Part shown: positions 23,715 through 31,396 of the stretch, one piece after another
How positions within the stretch are numbered: the first letter of the stretch is position 1
Layout of the letters: each line of letters starts with the position of its first letter
Assembly (NCBI GenBank): GCA_028281485.1
Contig: JANQJT010000017.1
Span: 1 to 31,396, forward strand
Length of the DNA stretch: 31,396 nt
Source of the DNA: Phycisphaeraceae bacterium
GTDB taxonomy: Bacteria > Planctomycetota > Phycisphaerae > Phycisphaerales > Zrk34
Direction: 5' to 3'
The notes under the pieces: generated by a model
Databases searched by the model: none
Told to the model about the DNA's origin: nothing
The model's input: the letters and a program-made list of their open reading frames with translations, nothing else
Program-made: the position numbers and the translations under genes

Positions 23715-24626
23715 GTGTCCGACGATCCCATCAGCCAGGACCACTCCGTCACAAGAGACACGGCCCCCGAGCAGCCATCGGCTACGCCCGGCGGTGTTGA
23801 CCGATGGATGGCCGAGCACCCCTGGCACCCGCGCATCGTGCCGGAGTTCTTCTGGCTGATCGCGATGTTCATCATCAACATCATCCTCCAACTCGACAGC
23901 TACGCCCCCGTACACGCCGCGCTCTACGCCCTGCAGTGCGTCGCCACCGTCTACCTGCTGTTTCGCTACCGCAAGCTGCTGCCGGAGTTGAACTGGAAGT
24001 TCCACTGGATCGCGATCCCGGCTGGCGTGGGGGTGCTGGCGATGTGGTTCGCCGTCGGCGAGCTGGTGCTCAGCATCTTCGGCGGCAACGGCGAACCAAC
24101 ACCGAACCCAATCACCGAGGCCAAGGACCCGACCGCCAAGCTGTGGGTCCAGATCAACCTCGGCCTGCACCTGCTGGGCATGACGCTGATCGTGCCGATG
24201 TTCGAGGAACTGTTTAACCGCTCGCTGCTGCTGCGTTCGTTCCACCGGCTTCGCAACACGGGCATCGGCGTGATTCAGTTCCTCTACGACCTGCCGCTGA
24301 TGGAAAGCCTGCTGGCCGGCAAACAGATCACGCAGCGCGCCATGAAACACGATGAGGTCTTCCGCAAGGAGTTCGAGCGCACCCCGCTCGGTGACGCCAG
24401 CGTGTTCGGCATGATCGCCTCCTCGCTGATCTTCATGATCGCGCACAGCCCGCGCGACTGGCCCGCCGCGTTTCTCTGTGGCATCGCCTACTGCCTCGTC
24501 GTGAAGTTCACCAACCGCCCCGGCAAGGAGCTCGGCCTGGGCCCGGCGATCTGGGCGCACGCGATCACCAACGCCCTGCTCTGGGGATACGTGGTCTCTA
24601 CCGATTCGCTGTGGCACTACCTCTAA
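23715..24626 (+). CDS. CPBP/CAAX-type membrane protease, exosortase-associated type
   Basis: A 303-residue polytopic membrane protein of the CPBP (Abi/CAAX) glutamyl protease family. The three active-site motifs are visible: FEELFNR (Glu164, Glu165, Arg169), FMIAH (His244) and HAITN (His282, Asn286). Hydrophobic segments occur at about 42-60, 68-84, 98-121, 145-162, 232-243, 252-265 and 279-295. The N-terminus HPWHPRIVPEFFWLIA recalls family TIGR03008, CAAX-protease-related proteins found in PEP-CTERM/exosortase loci. That assignment is by eye. The start is GTG 23715, with a G-rich ribosome binding site. A PEP-CTERM gene follows 125 bases downstream, which fits the link. What it cleaves is unknown. 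Confidence 0.8.
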   Translation: MSDDPISQDHSVTRDTAPEQPSATPGGVDRWMAEHPWHPRIVPEFFWLIAMFIINIILQLDSYAPVHAALYALQCVATVYLLFRYRKLLPELNWKFHWIAIPAGVGVLAMWFAVGELVLSIFGGNGEPTPNPITEAKDPTAKLWVQINLGLHLLGMTLIVPMFEELFNRSLLLRSFHRLRNTGIGVIQFLYDLPLMESLLAGKQITQRAMKHDEVFRKEFERTPLGDASVFGMIASSLIFMIAHSPRDWPAAFLCGIAYCLVVKFTNRPGKELGLGPAIWAHAITNALLWGYVVSTDSLWHYL

Positions 24627-24750
24627 GCCGCGCCCGCACAACCGTTACAACCGATACCCGCCGAACCGTTCGATCGCCGATCAATCGATCGCGCTGGCCG
24701 GCCGCGCCGTCGAATGTCATCTTTAAGCGTCTGGTCTCCAGGAGAGGACA

Positions 24751-25599
24751 ATGAGTTATCGCTCCACTCGCGTTTTCGGTTGCGGGCTTCTGTGTGCACT
24801 GGCGGTAGCGGTGTTTGCGCCGCACGCCCAGACCGTGGTCATCCATCCCGATCAGACTCCACCGACAGAGACACCCGATGCGTCATTGATCGCGCAGTGG
24901 GGCAACAACGCCTCGGCCGTCGTGGTCGGCAGCGCCCAGGTCCTGACCACGCGTCACCAGGGCGGCGGCATCGGCACGCGCGTGACCGTCGACGGCGTGG
25001 ATTACATCGTCAGCGAGCTGGCCGAGTTCGGATCGGCCGACCTGCGGCTGGCCACCCTCCGCGACCTCGACGGCAACATCGCGCGCTTCGACGACTACGC
25101 GACGCTCTACACCAGCGACAACACCGTCGGTCAGACCGTCACGCTGGCCGGCTACGGCATGGGCAACGGCGAAGCCACACCCACCGGCGTGACGTGGGAC
25201 AGCGTCACAACAAACGACACGCTGCGCTACGGCGCCAACCACATCGACTCCGCCAACGTCTCTTCGTTCGGCTCGTTCAGCACCTCCACGCTCCTGATCG
25301 ACTTCGACCGATTCAGCGGCGTGCCCGGCGAGGCCGCCCTGGCCGAGATGGATTCCGGCTCCGGCTGGTTCGTCGACACGCCCGACGGCTGGCTGCTCAT
25401 CGGCCTGGGCGCCTACGTGTCACAGTTCGGCCTGAGCGCATACGGCGACGTCAACTGGGGCATCGACCTGACTGTCTATCGCGACCAGATCGACGCCGCC
25501 ATCGCCGCTCAGCAAATCCCCGAACCGACCACCGTCGGTCTGCTGGGGCTGGGCGCGGTGGGGCTGACGCGTCGCAGACGCACCTCGAACGCGATTTAA
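24751..25599 (+). CDS. PEP-CTERM trypsin-like serine protease
   Basis: A 282-residue exported protein. The signal peptide (MSYRSTRVFGCGLLCALAVAV, cut near HAQ) is followed by a trypsin-like domain. His69 is in VLTTRH, Asp97 in SADLRLATL, and Ser202 in EMDSGSGWF, the equivalent of GDSGG. The spacing and local motifs fit a complete catalytic triad, so it is probably active. The tail IPEPTTVGLLGLGAVGLTRRRRTSNAI is a PEP-CTERM signal (PEP at 257-259). This would place a protease at the surface until an exosortase cuts the tail. GGAGAGG lies 5 bases before the ATG. Substrates are unknown; other PEP-CTERM proteins are one possibility. The CPBP protease gene is its left neighbour. Confidence 0.85.
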   Translation: MSYRSTRVFGCGLLCALAVAVFAPHAQTVVIHPDQTPPTETPDASLIAQWGNNASAVVVGSAQVLTTRHQGGGIGTRVTVDGVDYIVSELAEFGSADLRLATLRDLDGNIARFDDYATLYTSDNTVGQTVTLAGYGMGNGEATPTGVTWDSVTTNDTLRYGANHIDSANVSSFGSFSTSTLLIDFDRFSGVPGEAALAEMDSGSGWFVDTPDGWLLIGLGAYVSQFGLSAYGDVNWGIDLTVYRDQIDAAIAAQQIPEPTTVGLLGLGAVGLTRRRRTSNAI

Positions 25600-25688
25600 T
25601 TCTTTCCGATCGCCGCACACCAAAGTCACGCCGCGCATAGAACCGATATCATCTAGGTTCACCAGACCCCAGCAGGAACGCCGCGCGC

Positions 25689-27149
25689 ATGGACGTCAGC
25701 CCCAACACCCGCCCGCTCTACGTCGACCTCGACGACACGCTTGTCGCGTGCGACACGCTGTGGGAATCCACCGCCGCGCTCGCCTCGTCGCGCCCGCTGA
25801 GCATGCTCTCGATGATCGGCGCGCTGACGCGCGGCAAGGCGGCGTTCAAGGACGCCATGGCCGAGCGGATCCAGCTCGATCCCGCGGCGCTGCCCTACCG
25901 GCAGGAGGTCGCCGACCACGTGCGCGCCCACCGCGAAGCCGGCGGCCGCGCCATCCTCGCCACCGGCACCAACGCGCGCACCGCCCAGTCGATCGCCGAC
26001 CACCTCGGCCTGTTCGACGGCGTGCTCGCATCGGACACCCAAACCAACCTCACCGGCGTCAACAAGCTCGAAGCCATCCGCGCCGACTGCGACAACCAGC
26101 CCTTCGACTACGCCGGCGACAGCCCCAAGGACCTGCCCGTCTGGCGGGCCGCGACCGGCGCGATCGTCGTCGCGCCCTCCATCGGCCTGCTCGATCGCGT
26201 GCGCGACATCCACGCCAGCCCCACCGTCCTCTGCCCGCGACACTCCGTCTTCCCCGCGCTGCTCAAGGCGATGCGCCCGCACCAGTGGATCAAGAACACC
26301 CTGATCCTCATCCCCTGGCTGCTGGCGCACACGATGAGCTGGAAGCCGGCGCTGGCGTCGGTCCTGGCGTTCGTGTTGTTCTCGCTGCTCGCCTCGGCCG
26401 GCTATCTCTACAACGACATGCTCGACATCCAGGCAGACCGCAAGCACCCGCGCAAGAAAAGCCGTCCGCTGGCCAGCGGGGCGCTGCCGGTGAAGTACGC
26501 CATCTTCGGGATCGCCGCGTTCGGCGGCGGCGCGCTATTGATTGCGCTGCTGACCGCGGTGCTGTCGTTAACAACCTACAAGTTCGCCGGGTGGCTGGTG
26601 GTGTACGGCGTGCTCACCGTGACCTACTCCACGCTGCTCAAGCGCATGATGCTGCTGGACGTGATCGTGCTGGCGGGACTGTACACGTTGCGCCTGCTCA
26701 CCGGTGGGGCCGCGATCGACGAGCCCGTCAGCGAGTGGTTGCTGGCGTTCAGCATGTTCCTGTTCCTGTCGCTGGCGCTGATGAAGCGGTTCGGCGAGCT
26801 GTTTGCGCTGAGCCTCGATCCGCACCGCGACGCCGACGGGCCGGCGCGACGCAGCTACGTCGTCGAAGACCTGGACATCCTCCGCGCCGCCGGACCGGCT
26901 AGCGGCTATCTCGCCATCCTCGTGTTCGCCCTGTACATCTACTCCGACAAGGTCGAACGCATGTACGACAACCCGTTCGCGCTGTGGCTGGTCTGCCCGG
27001 TGTTGCTGTACTGGATCACGCGCATGTGGATACTCGCCGGACGCGGCACGCTGCAGGACGACCCGCTGTCTTTCGCGACGCGCGACCGCACCAGCCACAT
27101 CTGCTTCGCCCTGATCGCGCTGCTGTTCATCCTCGCCGGGCCCGTCTGA
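25689..27149 (+). CDS. HAD phosphatase-UbiA prenyltransferase fusion
   Basis: A 486-residue fusion. Residues 9-175 are a HAD hydrolase: YVDLDDT (Asp13, Asp15, Thr17), ILATGTN (motif II Thr) and YAGDSPKD (motif IV). Residues about 190-486 are a UbiA-type membrane prenyltransferase with about nine hydrophobic segments. It has RPHQWIKN and the aspartate-rich YNDMLDIQADRKHPRKKSRPLASG-type loop (Asn242, Asp243, Asp246, Asp250). The RPHQWIKN start and the loop recall decaprenyl-phosphate phosphoribosyltransferase, the mycobacterial Rv3806c type. That enzyme puts phosphoribose on a polyprenyl phosphate; a phosphatase then removes the 5'-phosphate. A fused HAD domain would do the second step. The true lipid and sugar are not known. 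AGGAA lies about 10 bases before the ATG. Confidence 0.8.
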   Translation: MDVSPNTRPLYVDLDDTLVACDTLWESTAALASSRPLSMLSMIGALTRGKAAFKDAMAERIQLDPAALPYRQEVADHVRAHREAGGRAILATGTNARTAQSIADHLGLFDGVLASDTQTNLTGVNKLEAIRADCDNQPFDYAGDSPKDLPVWRAATGAIVVAPSIGLLDRVRDIHASPTVLCPRHSVFPALLKAMRPHQWIKNTLILIPWLLAHTMSWKPALASVLAFVLFSLLASAGYLYNDMLDIQADRKHPRKKSRPLASGALPVKYAIFGIAAFGGGALLIALLTAVLSLTTYKFAGWLVVYGVLTVTYSTLLKRMMLLDVIVLAGLYTLRLLTGGAAIDEPVSEWLLAFSMFLFLSLALMKRFGELFALSLDPHRDADGPARRSYVVEDLDILRAAGPASGYLAILVFALYIYSDKVERMYDNPFALWLVCPVLLYWITRMWILAGRGTLQDDPLSFATRDRTSHICFALIALLFILAGPV

Positions 27150-27156
27150 TCCCACG

Positions 27157-27184
27157 AAAAAACCCCGAGCCGCTCGGCCCGGGG
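27157..27184 (-). terminator. Rho-independent terminator of sat
   Basis: On the minus strand CCCCG/CGGGG and GCC/GGC pair around a 4-base loop with one mismatch, followed by six T. It is 42 bases after the sat stop and could also slow read-through from the left gene. Confidence 0.8.
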
Positions 27185-27225
27185 TCGATCATCCGTTCCC
27201 ATCCGGAACGACTCGTGTTTCTAAA

Positions 27226-28479
27226 TCAGTTCTGCTTCATCGCCGCCGCGAGGATCGCGCTGGTGCTCGGACGCATGATGCGCGGGTCGACCTGCTCGCC
27301 CTGCTGCAGCGTCGCACGCACCTGCTTGCCGCTGATGAACACCGGCTTCTCGTCCGAGTGGTTGTCCATCAGATCGACGCGACCGATCGACTCGTAGTAC
27401 GCCGCGAAGCCGACCTTCACCGGCTGCACGGCCAGCTCGCCGTTGAGGTTGTCGAAGATGTGGTGCGCATCGAAGTCGCCCCAGATCGCCTCGCCGTCGT
27501 GGTACGGGGCGTCGGCGTGCTTGCGCCCGATGATGATGTGGGTGAAGCCCATGTTCTGACGGTAGATCGCGTGCATCACCGCTTCGCTCGGGCCGCCGTA
27601 GAACATCTTGATGTCCAGGCCCAGCAGCAGCACGCGGCTGGGAACGGTGTCACCGACCTTCGACCACAGCTCGGCGTCGCTGTCGCCGTCGCCCATCTCG
27701 CCGTCGTCGATCAGCTTCTCGTAGGTCTCCATGCGGATCGCGGCGGAGACGTCGTCGCCCTTGGTCTCACCCAGCAGCGGGTTGAGCACGGCGCCGGCGT
27801 TCCTGCCGTCGCGTAGCAAGGTCTCCAGGCCGTATACCAGCGCGTACTCGTGCGCCCGGTGCAGCGGGTTGCGTGTCTGGAACGCGACCACGGCGTCCCA
27901 ACCCCTTTGTTCGATCAACGCGCGGATCTCGGCCGGGCTCTTGATGTGATCGCCGAACTCCGGGTGCTCGTCCTGCTTGATCACGCTCAGCTCGCCGCCC
28001 ACCAGGTGGGTCTTGTCGGCGTTGTCGGGGTTCTTCAGGACGATGTCGGCGCCGGGGTGATCGGTCCGCTCGGTGAGGTAGACCTTCTCGACGTAGCGCT
28101 GCTTGTCCCACTCGAACACGCTGGCCACGTCGAGCGTCGCCACGACGTTGCCCGCCGCATCGGTCAGCGCGACCGTCTGGCCCGCGCTCAGCGAACCGGC
28201 CTGGTCGGCGGTGACCGGCAGGCTCAGCGGGATCGTCCACGCCAGCTTCTTGCCGTTGGCCTCGACCACCTGTTCGTCGAGCACGCGGTTGTACGCGTCC
28301 TCGGTCATGAAACCGGTCAGCGGGCTTAGCGTGCCGTCGGCGATGCGGTAGACGGTGGACAGGTCGCCGGCGCTGACGGGGATCTTCGTCAGGTCGGCCG
28401 CGGCGGCCTTGAGGGCCTCGGCGTCGTCGGTGAAGCGGTTGACCAGCACGCCGCCGTGCGGTTCGATCAGGTGAGCCAT
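27226..28479 (-). CDS. sat: Sulfate adenylyltransferase (ATP sulfurylase)
   Basis: A 417-residue enzyme making adenosine 5'-phosphosulfate from ATP and sulfate, the first step of sulfate use. It is the homo-oligomeric Sat type, not CysD/CysN. Motifs: QTRNPLHRAHE at 201-211 (ATP- and sulfate-binding), IIIGRKHADAPYH in the place of the usual GRDHAG, and ISGKQVRATLQQGE for ISGT..R. The GRD-to-GRK change is a small deviation. It stands alone with its own terminator; no APS reductase, APS kinase or sulfite reductase gene is in the window, so the pathway cannot be told. ATG 28479 is preceded by GGAAAAAG. Confidence 0.93.
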   Translation of the reverse strand: MAHLIEPHGGVLVNRFTDDAEALKAAAADLTKIPVSAGDLSTVYRIADGTLSPLTGFMTEDAYNRVLDEQVVEANGKKLAWTIPLSLPVTADQAGSLSAGQTVALTDAAGNVVATLDVASVFEWDKQRYVEKVYLTERTDHPGADIVLKNPDNADKTHLVGGELSVIKQDEHPEFGDHIKSPAEIRALIEQRGWDAVVAFQTRNPLHRAHEYALVYGLETLLRDGRNAGAVLNPLLGETKGDDVSAAIRMETYEKLIDDGEMGDGDSDAELWSKVGDTVPSRVLLLGLDIKMFYGGPSEAVMHAIYRQNMGFTHIIIGRKHADAPYHDGEAIWGDFDAHHIFDNLNGELAVQPVKVGFAAYYESIGRVDLMDNHSDEKPVFISGKQVRATLQQGEQVDPRIMRPSTSAILAAAMKQN

Positions 28480-28527
28480 GGTCTTTTTCCTTGCAAATTG
28501 TGGGGTTCGACACCCAATGGGCAGACC

Positions 28528-28555
28528 AGTATAGGAACTGTCCAGCGTAAAACAA
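28528..28555 (-). promoter_or_regulatory. Candidate promoter of sat
   Basis: On the minus strand TTGTTT (28555-28550) and TATACT (28533-28528) are 16 bases apart; the -10 box matches five of six bases. It would start transcription near 28521, about 42 bases before the ATG. Confidence 0.4.
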
Positions 28556-28613
28556 CAGTCAAAATACGATCCCCGCGTCTGCCATCGCCACGCCCAATGC
28601 CTATCATGCCCGC

Positions 28614-28949
28614 ATGATTGAAGACCTGAAGACCACCGAAGACGCCGATCGGCTGCTGCATAGCGACACGCCCGCCTGGGTCTGCAAGCACTCGATCACC
28701 TGCCCCATCTCCACCGCCGGCCACAGCCAGTTTGAGCGGTACCTCGCCGACCACCCCGACCATCCGGCCGGCCTGATCGTCGTGCAGCACGCGCGGGACG
28801 TGTCCAACCACGTCGCCGACGCCACCGGCGTCAAACACCAGAGCCCGCAGGTCCTGCTGGTGAAAGACGGCCGGGCGCTGTGGCACGCGTCGCACTACGG
28901 CATCACCGTCAAAGACATGGCCGCCGCCTACACCGGCGCGACCGACTGA
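28614..28949 (+). CDS. ytxJ: YtxJ/BrxC-type monothiol bacilliredoxin
   Basis: A 111-residue thioredoxin-fold protein of the YtxJ (BrxC) family. The signature KHSITCPIS carries the reactive Cys30 in TCPIS. VQHARDVSNHVADATGVKHQSPQVLLV, with the cis-Pro, and ALWHASHYGIT follow, all typical of the family. In Bacillus these proteins remove bacillithiol from protein thiols. Whether this organism makes bacillithiol cannot be told here. A second Cys, Cys24, lies six residues before the active one. It is the first gene of a likely operon: murC starts 36 bases later and the GDP-mannose dehydratase gene follows murC. No clear ribosome binding site precedes the ATG. Confidence 0.85.
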   Translation: MIEDLKTTEDADRLLHSDTPAWVCKHSITCPISTAGHSQFERYLADHPDHPAGLIVVQHARDVSNHVADATGVKHQSPQVLLVKDGRALWHASHYGITVKDMAAAYTGATD

Positions 28950-28985
28950 CCCACAACCCGATGCGGGTGTGATATCCTCCCGACC

Positions 28986-30392
28986 ATGAGCCGACCCGAA
29001 CCGATCATCCTCCGAGACCACCGCGTGCACTTCGTGGGGATCGGCGGCTGCGGCATGTCGGGCCTGGCGCGCATCAGCCGCGCCTACGGCGCCGTCGTCT
29101 CCGGCAGCGACATGACACGCTCGCCCGTCACCGACGCGCTCATCGCCGACGGCGTTCACGTCACGCTCGAACAATCCGCCCTCGCCCTGCCCGGTGACTG
29201 CAACACCGTGGTCATCTCCGCGGCAATCAAGGAAGACCACCCGGAGCTGGTCGAGGCCCGACGACGCCGGCTGACCATCTACAAATACGCGCAGCTGCTC
29301 GGCGGGCTGATGCTCGGGCGCACCGGCGTCGCCGTCGCCGGCACGCACGGCAAGAGCACCACCACCGCCATGCTCGCCCACCTGCTGATCACCACCCAGC
29401 TCGATCCGACCTTCATCGTCGGCGCGACCTGCGACCAGATCGGCGGCGGCAGCCGGATCGGCCGCGAAGACCTGCTCATCGCCGAGGCCTGCGAGTACGA
29501 CCGCTCGTTCCACAACTTCCACCCCACCCACGCCGTCGTCCTCAACGTCGAAGAAGACCACCTGGACATCTACGGCTCGCTCGACAACATCATCGACGCG
29601 TTCAACCACTTCGCCCGACTGACCCGTCCCGACGGCTCGCTGCTGATCGGGCACGAGTCGGCCTACCGCACCGCCGTGGCCGCGGGCGTCGCCTGCCCCG
29701 TTGAAACGATCGGCTACGCGCCCGACGCCGACTGGTCCATCCGACACCTCGACCCCGCCACCTACACCATCGCCCAACGCAAGGAGGTCGTCTGCACCTT
29801 CCACCCGCGGCTGCCCGGTGAGCACATGGCCTACAACGCCGCCGTCGCCGCGGTGACCGCCCACCGCCTCGGCGCCGATTGGTCCGCGATCGAAAGAGGC
29901 CTCGACAGCTTCGCCGGCCTCGACCGACGCATGCACCACCTCGGCCAACGCGACGGCGTCACCGTCATCGACGACTACGGCCACCACCCCACCGAGATCG
30001 ACACCACCCTCCGCGCCCTGCGCCGACACCACCGACCCGAAGCCCACGACGGCCGACTCATCTGCGTCTTCCAACCCCACCAGCACTCGCGCACCCGCTT
30101 CCTCCTCGATCAGTTCGCCACCAGTTTCTCCGCCGCCGACCTGGTCATCGTGCCGCACATCTACTTCGTCCGCGACAGCGAGGAAGACAAACGCGCCGTC
30201 TCCGCCGCGGACCTGGTCGAGCGGCTCAGCGCGCGCGGCGTGCCCGCCCTGCACATCGACGACTTCGACGCCATCGTCGACTACCTCCGGCAGAACACGC
30301 GACCCGGCGACCTGCTCACCGTCATGGGCGCAGGCCCCGTCTGGCAGGTCGCCCACCACTTCCTGCAAGACCCCGACGAACCGGTAGGATAG
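28986..30392 (+). CDS. murC: UDP-N-acetylmuramate-L-alanine ligase
   Basis: A 468-residue Mur ligase that adds the first amino acid (L-Ala) to UDP-MurNAc in peptidoglycan synthesis. The N-terminal domain opens with VHFVGIGGCGMSGLARI, the MurC hallmark. The ATP P-loop is GTHGKSTTT (119-127). LNVEEDHLDIYGSLDN lies in the central domain, and the C-terminal domain has DDYGHHPTEI and VFQPHQHSRTRFL. All motifs are intact, so it should be active. This supports a peptidoglycan wall, now accepted for planctomycetes. The gene is outside any dcw cluster, which also fits the separate mraZ. The GDP-mannose dehydratase gene starts 30 bases after its stop. Confidence 0.93.
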   Translation: MSRPEPIILRDHRVHFVGIGGCGMSGLARISRAYGAVVSGSDMTRSPVTDALIADGVHVTLEQSALALPGDCNTVVISAAIKEDHPELVEARRRRLTIYKYAQLLGGLMLGRTGVAVAGTHGKSTTTAMLAHLLITTQLDPTFIVGATCDQIGGGSRIGREDLLIAEACEYDRSFHNFHPTHAVVLNVEEDHLDIYGSLDNIIDAFNHFARLTRPDGSLLIGHESAYRTAVAAGVACPVETIGYAPDADWSIRHLDPATYTIAQRKEVVCTFHPRLPGEHMAYNAAVAAVTAHRLGADWSAIERGLDSFAGLDRRMHHLGQRDGVTVIDDYGHHPTEIDTTLRALRRHHRPEAHDGRLICVFQPHQHSRTRFLLDQFATSFSAADLVIVPHIYFVRDSEEDKRAVSAADLVERLSARGVPALHIDDFDAIVDYLRQNTRPGDLLTVMGAGPVWQVAHHFLQDPDEPVG

Positions 30393-30422
30393 AACCCATT
30401 ACACAGACCCACGCGAGGTGAC

Positions 30423-31396
<974 letters not shown>

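Overview
The window looks like a piece of a Planctomycetota chromosome, most likely of the Phycisphaerae type. This rests on protein families rather than any marker gene: high-GC coding DNA, several PEP-CTERM proteins with C-terminal RRR tails, a dockerin-like PEP-CTERM protein, an adjacent DUF1800/DUF1501 pair, an mraZ without the cell-division cluster, and a divergent RpoD-like sigma factor. No rRNA, CRISPR array, phage or complete transposon was seen.

Left part (1-9.3 kb): an edge-truncated DUF3553 gene, tRNA-Leu(CAG), a lipoprotein with two SPOR-like halves, a Nudix hydrolase, an orphan flgM with a sigma-28-like promoter, a fused nucleotidyltransferase/PfkB kinase whose domain order is the reverse of E. 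coli HldE, ribonuclease D, mraZ with a small companion gene, a 700-base non-coding stretch with a long hairpin, the sigma factor, and a methyltransferase.

Middle part (9.5-18.6 kb): the DUF1800-DUF1501 operon, SppA, and a LarC that ends where the LarC2 half should begin. Next come three minus-strand PEP-CTERM genes: one TIGR03790/dockerin-type protein and two paralogues of each other. This block lies between two almost identical terminators. The last codons of the TIGR03790-type gene lie inside two 22-bp direct repeats that resemble the end of an IS21-type insertion sequence, so its C-terminus is probably a transposon-derived extension.

Right part (18.6-31.4 kb): sugar-nucleotide and envelope genes. 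They are a DegT-type sugar aminotransferase, a UDP-glucuronate decarboxylase (UDP-xylose synthase type), a lipoprotein, a small membrane protein, UDP-glucose dehydrogenase, a CPBP/CAAX-type membrane protease, a PEP-CTERM trypsin-like protease, a HAD-UbiA fusion resembling polyprenyl-phosphate phosphoribosyltransferases, ATP sulfurylase, a YtxJ-type bacilliredoxin, MurC, and an edge-truncated GDP-mannose 4,6-dehydratase. Ugd and the decarboxylase together would convert UDP-glucose to UDP-xylose. With the aminotransferase, the GDP-mannose dehydratase and the UbiA fusion they suggest extracellular polysaccharide or glycoconjugate synthesis. The PEP-CTERM proteins and the CPBP protease belong to the surface-sorting system that usually accompanies such polysaccharide; no exosortase gene is in the window.

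All calls come from reading sequence and motifs by eye. No database search, folding program or GC calculation was run.
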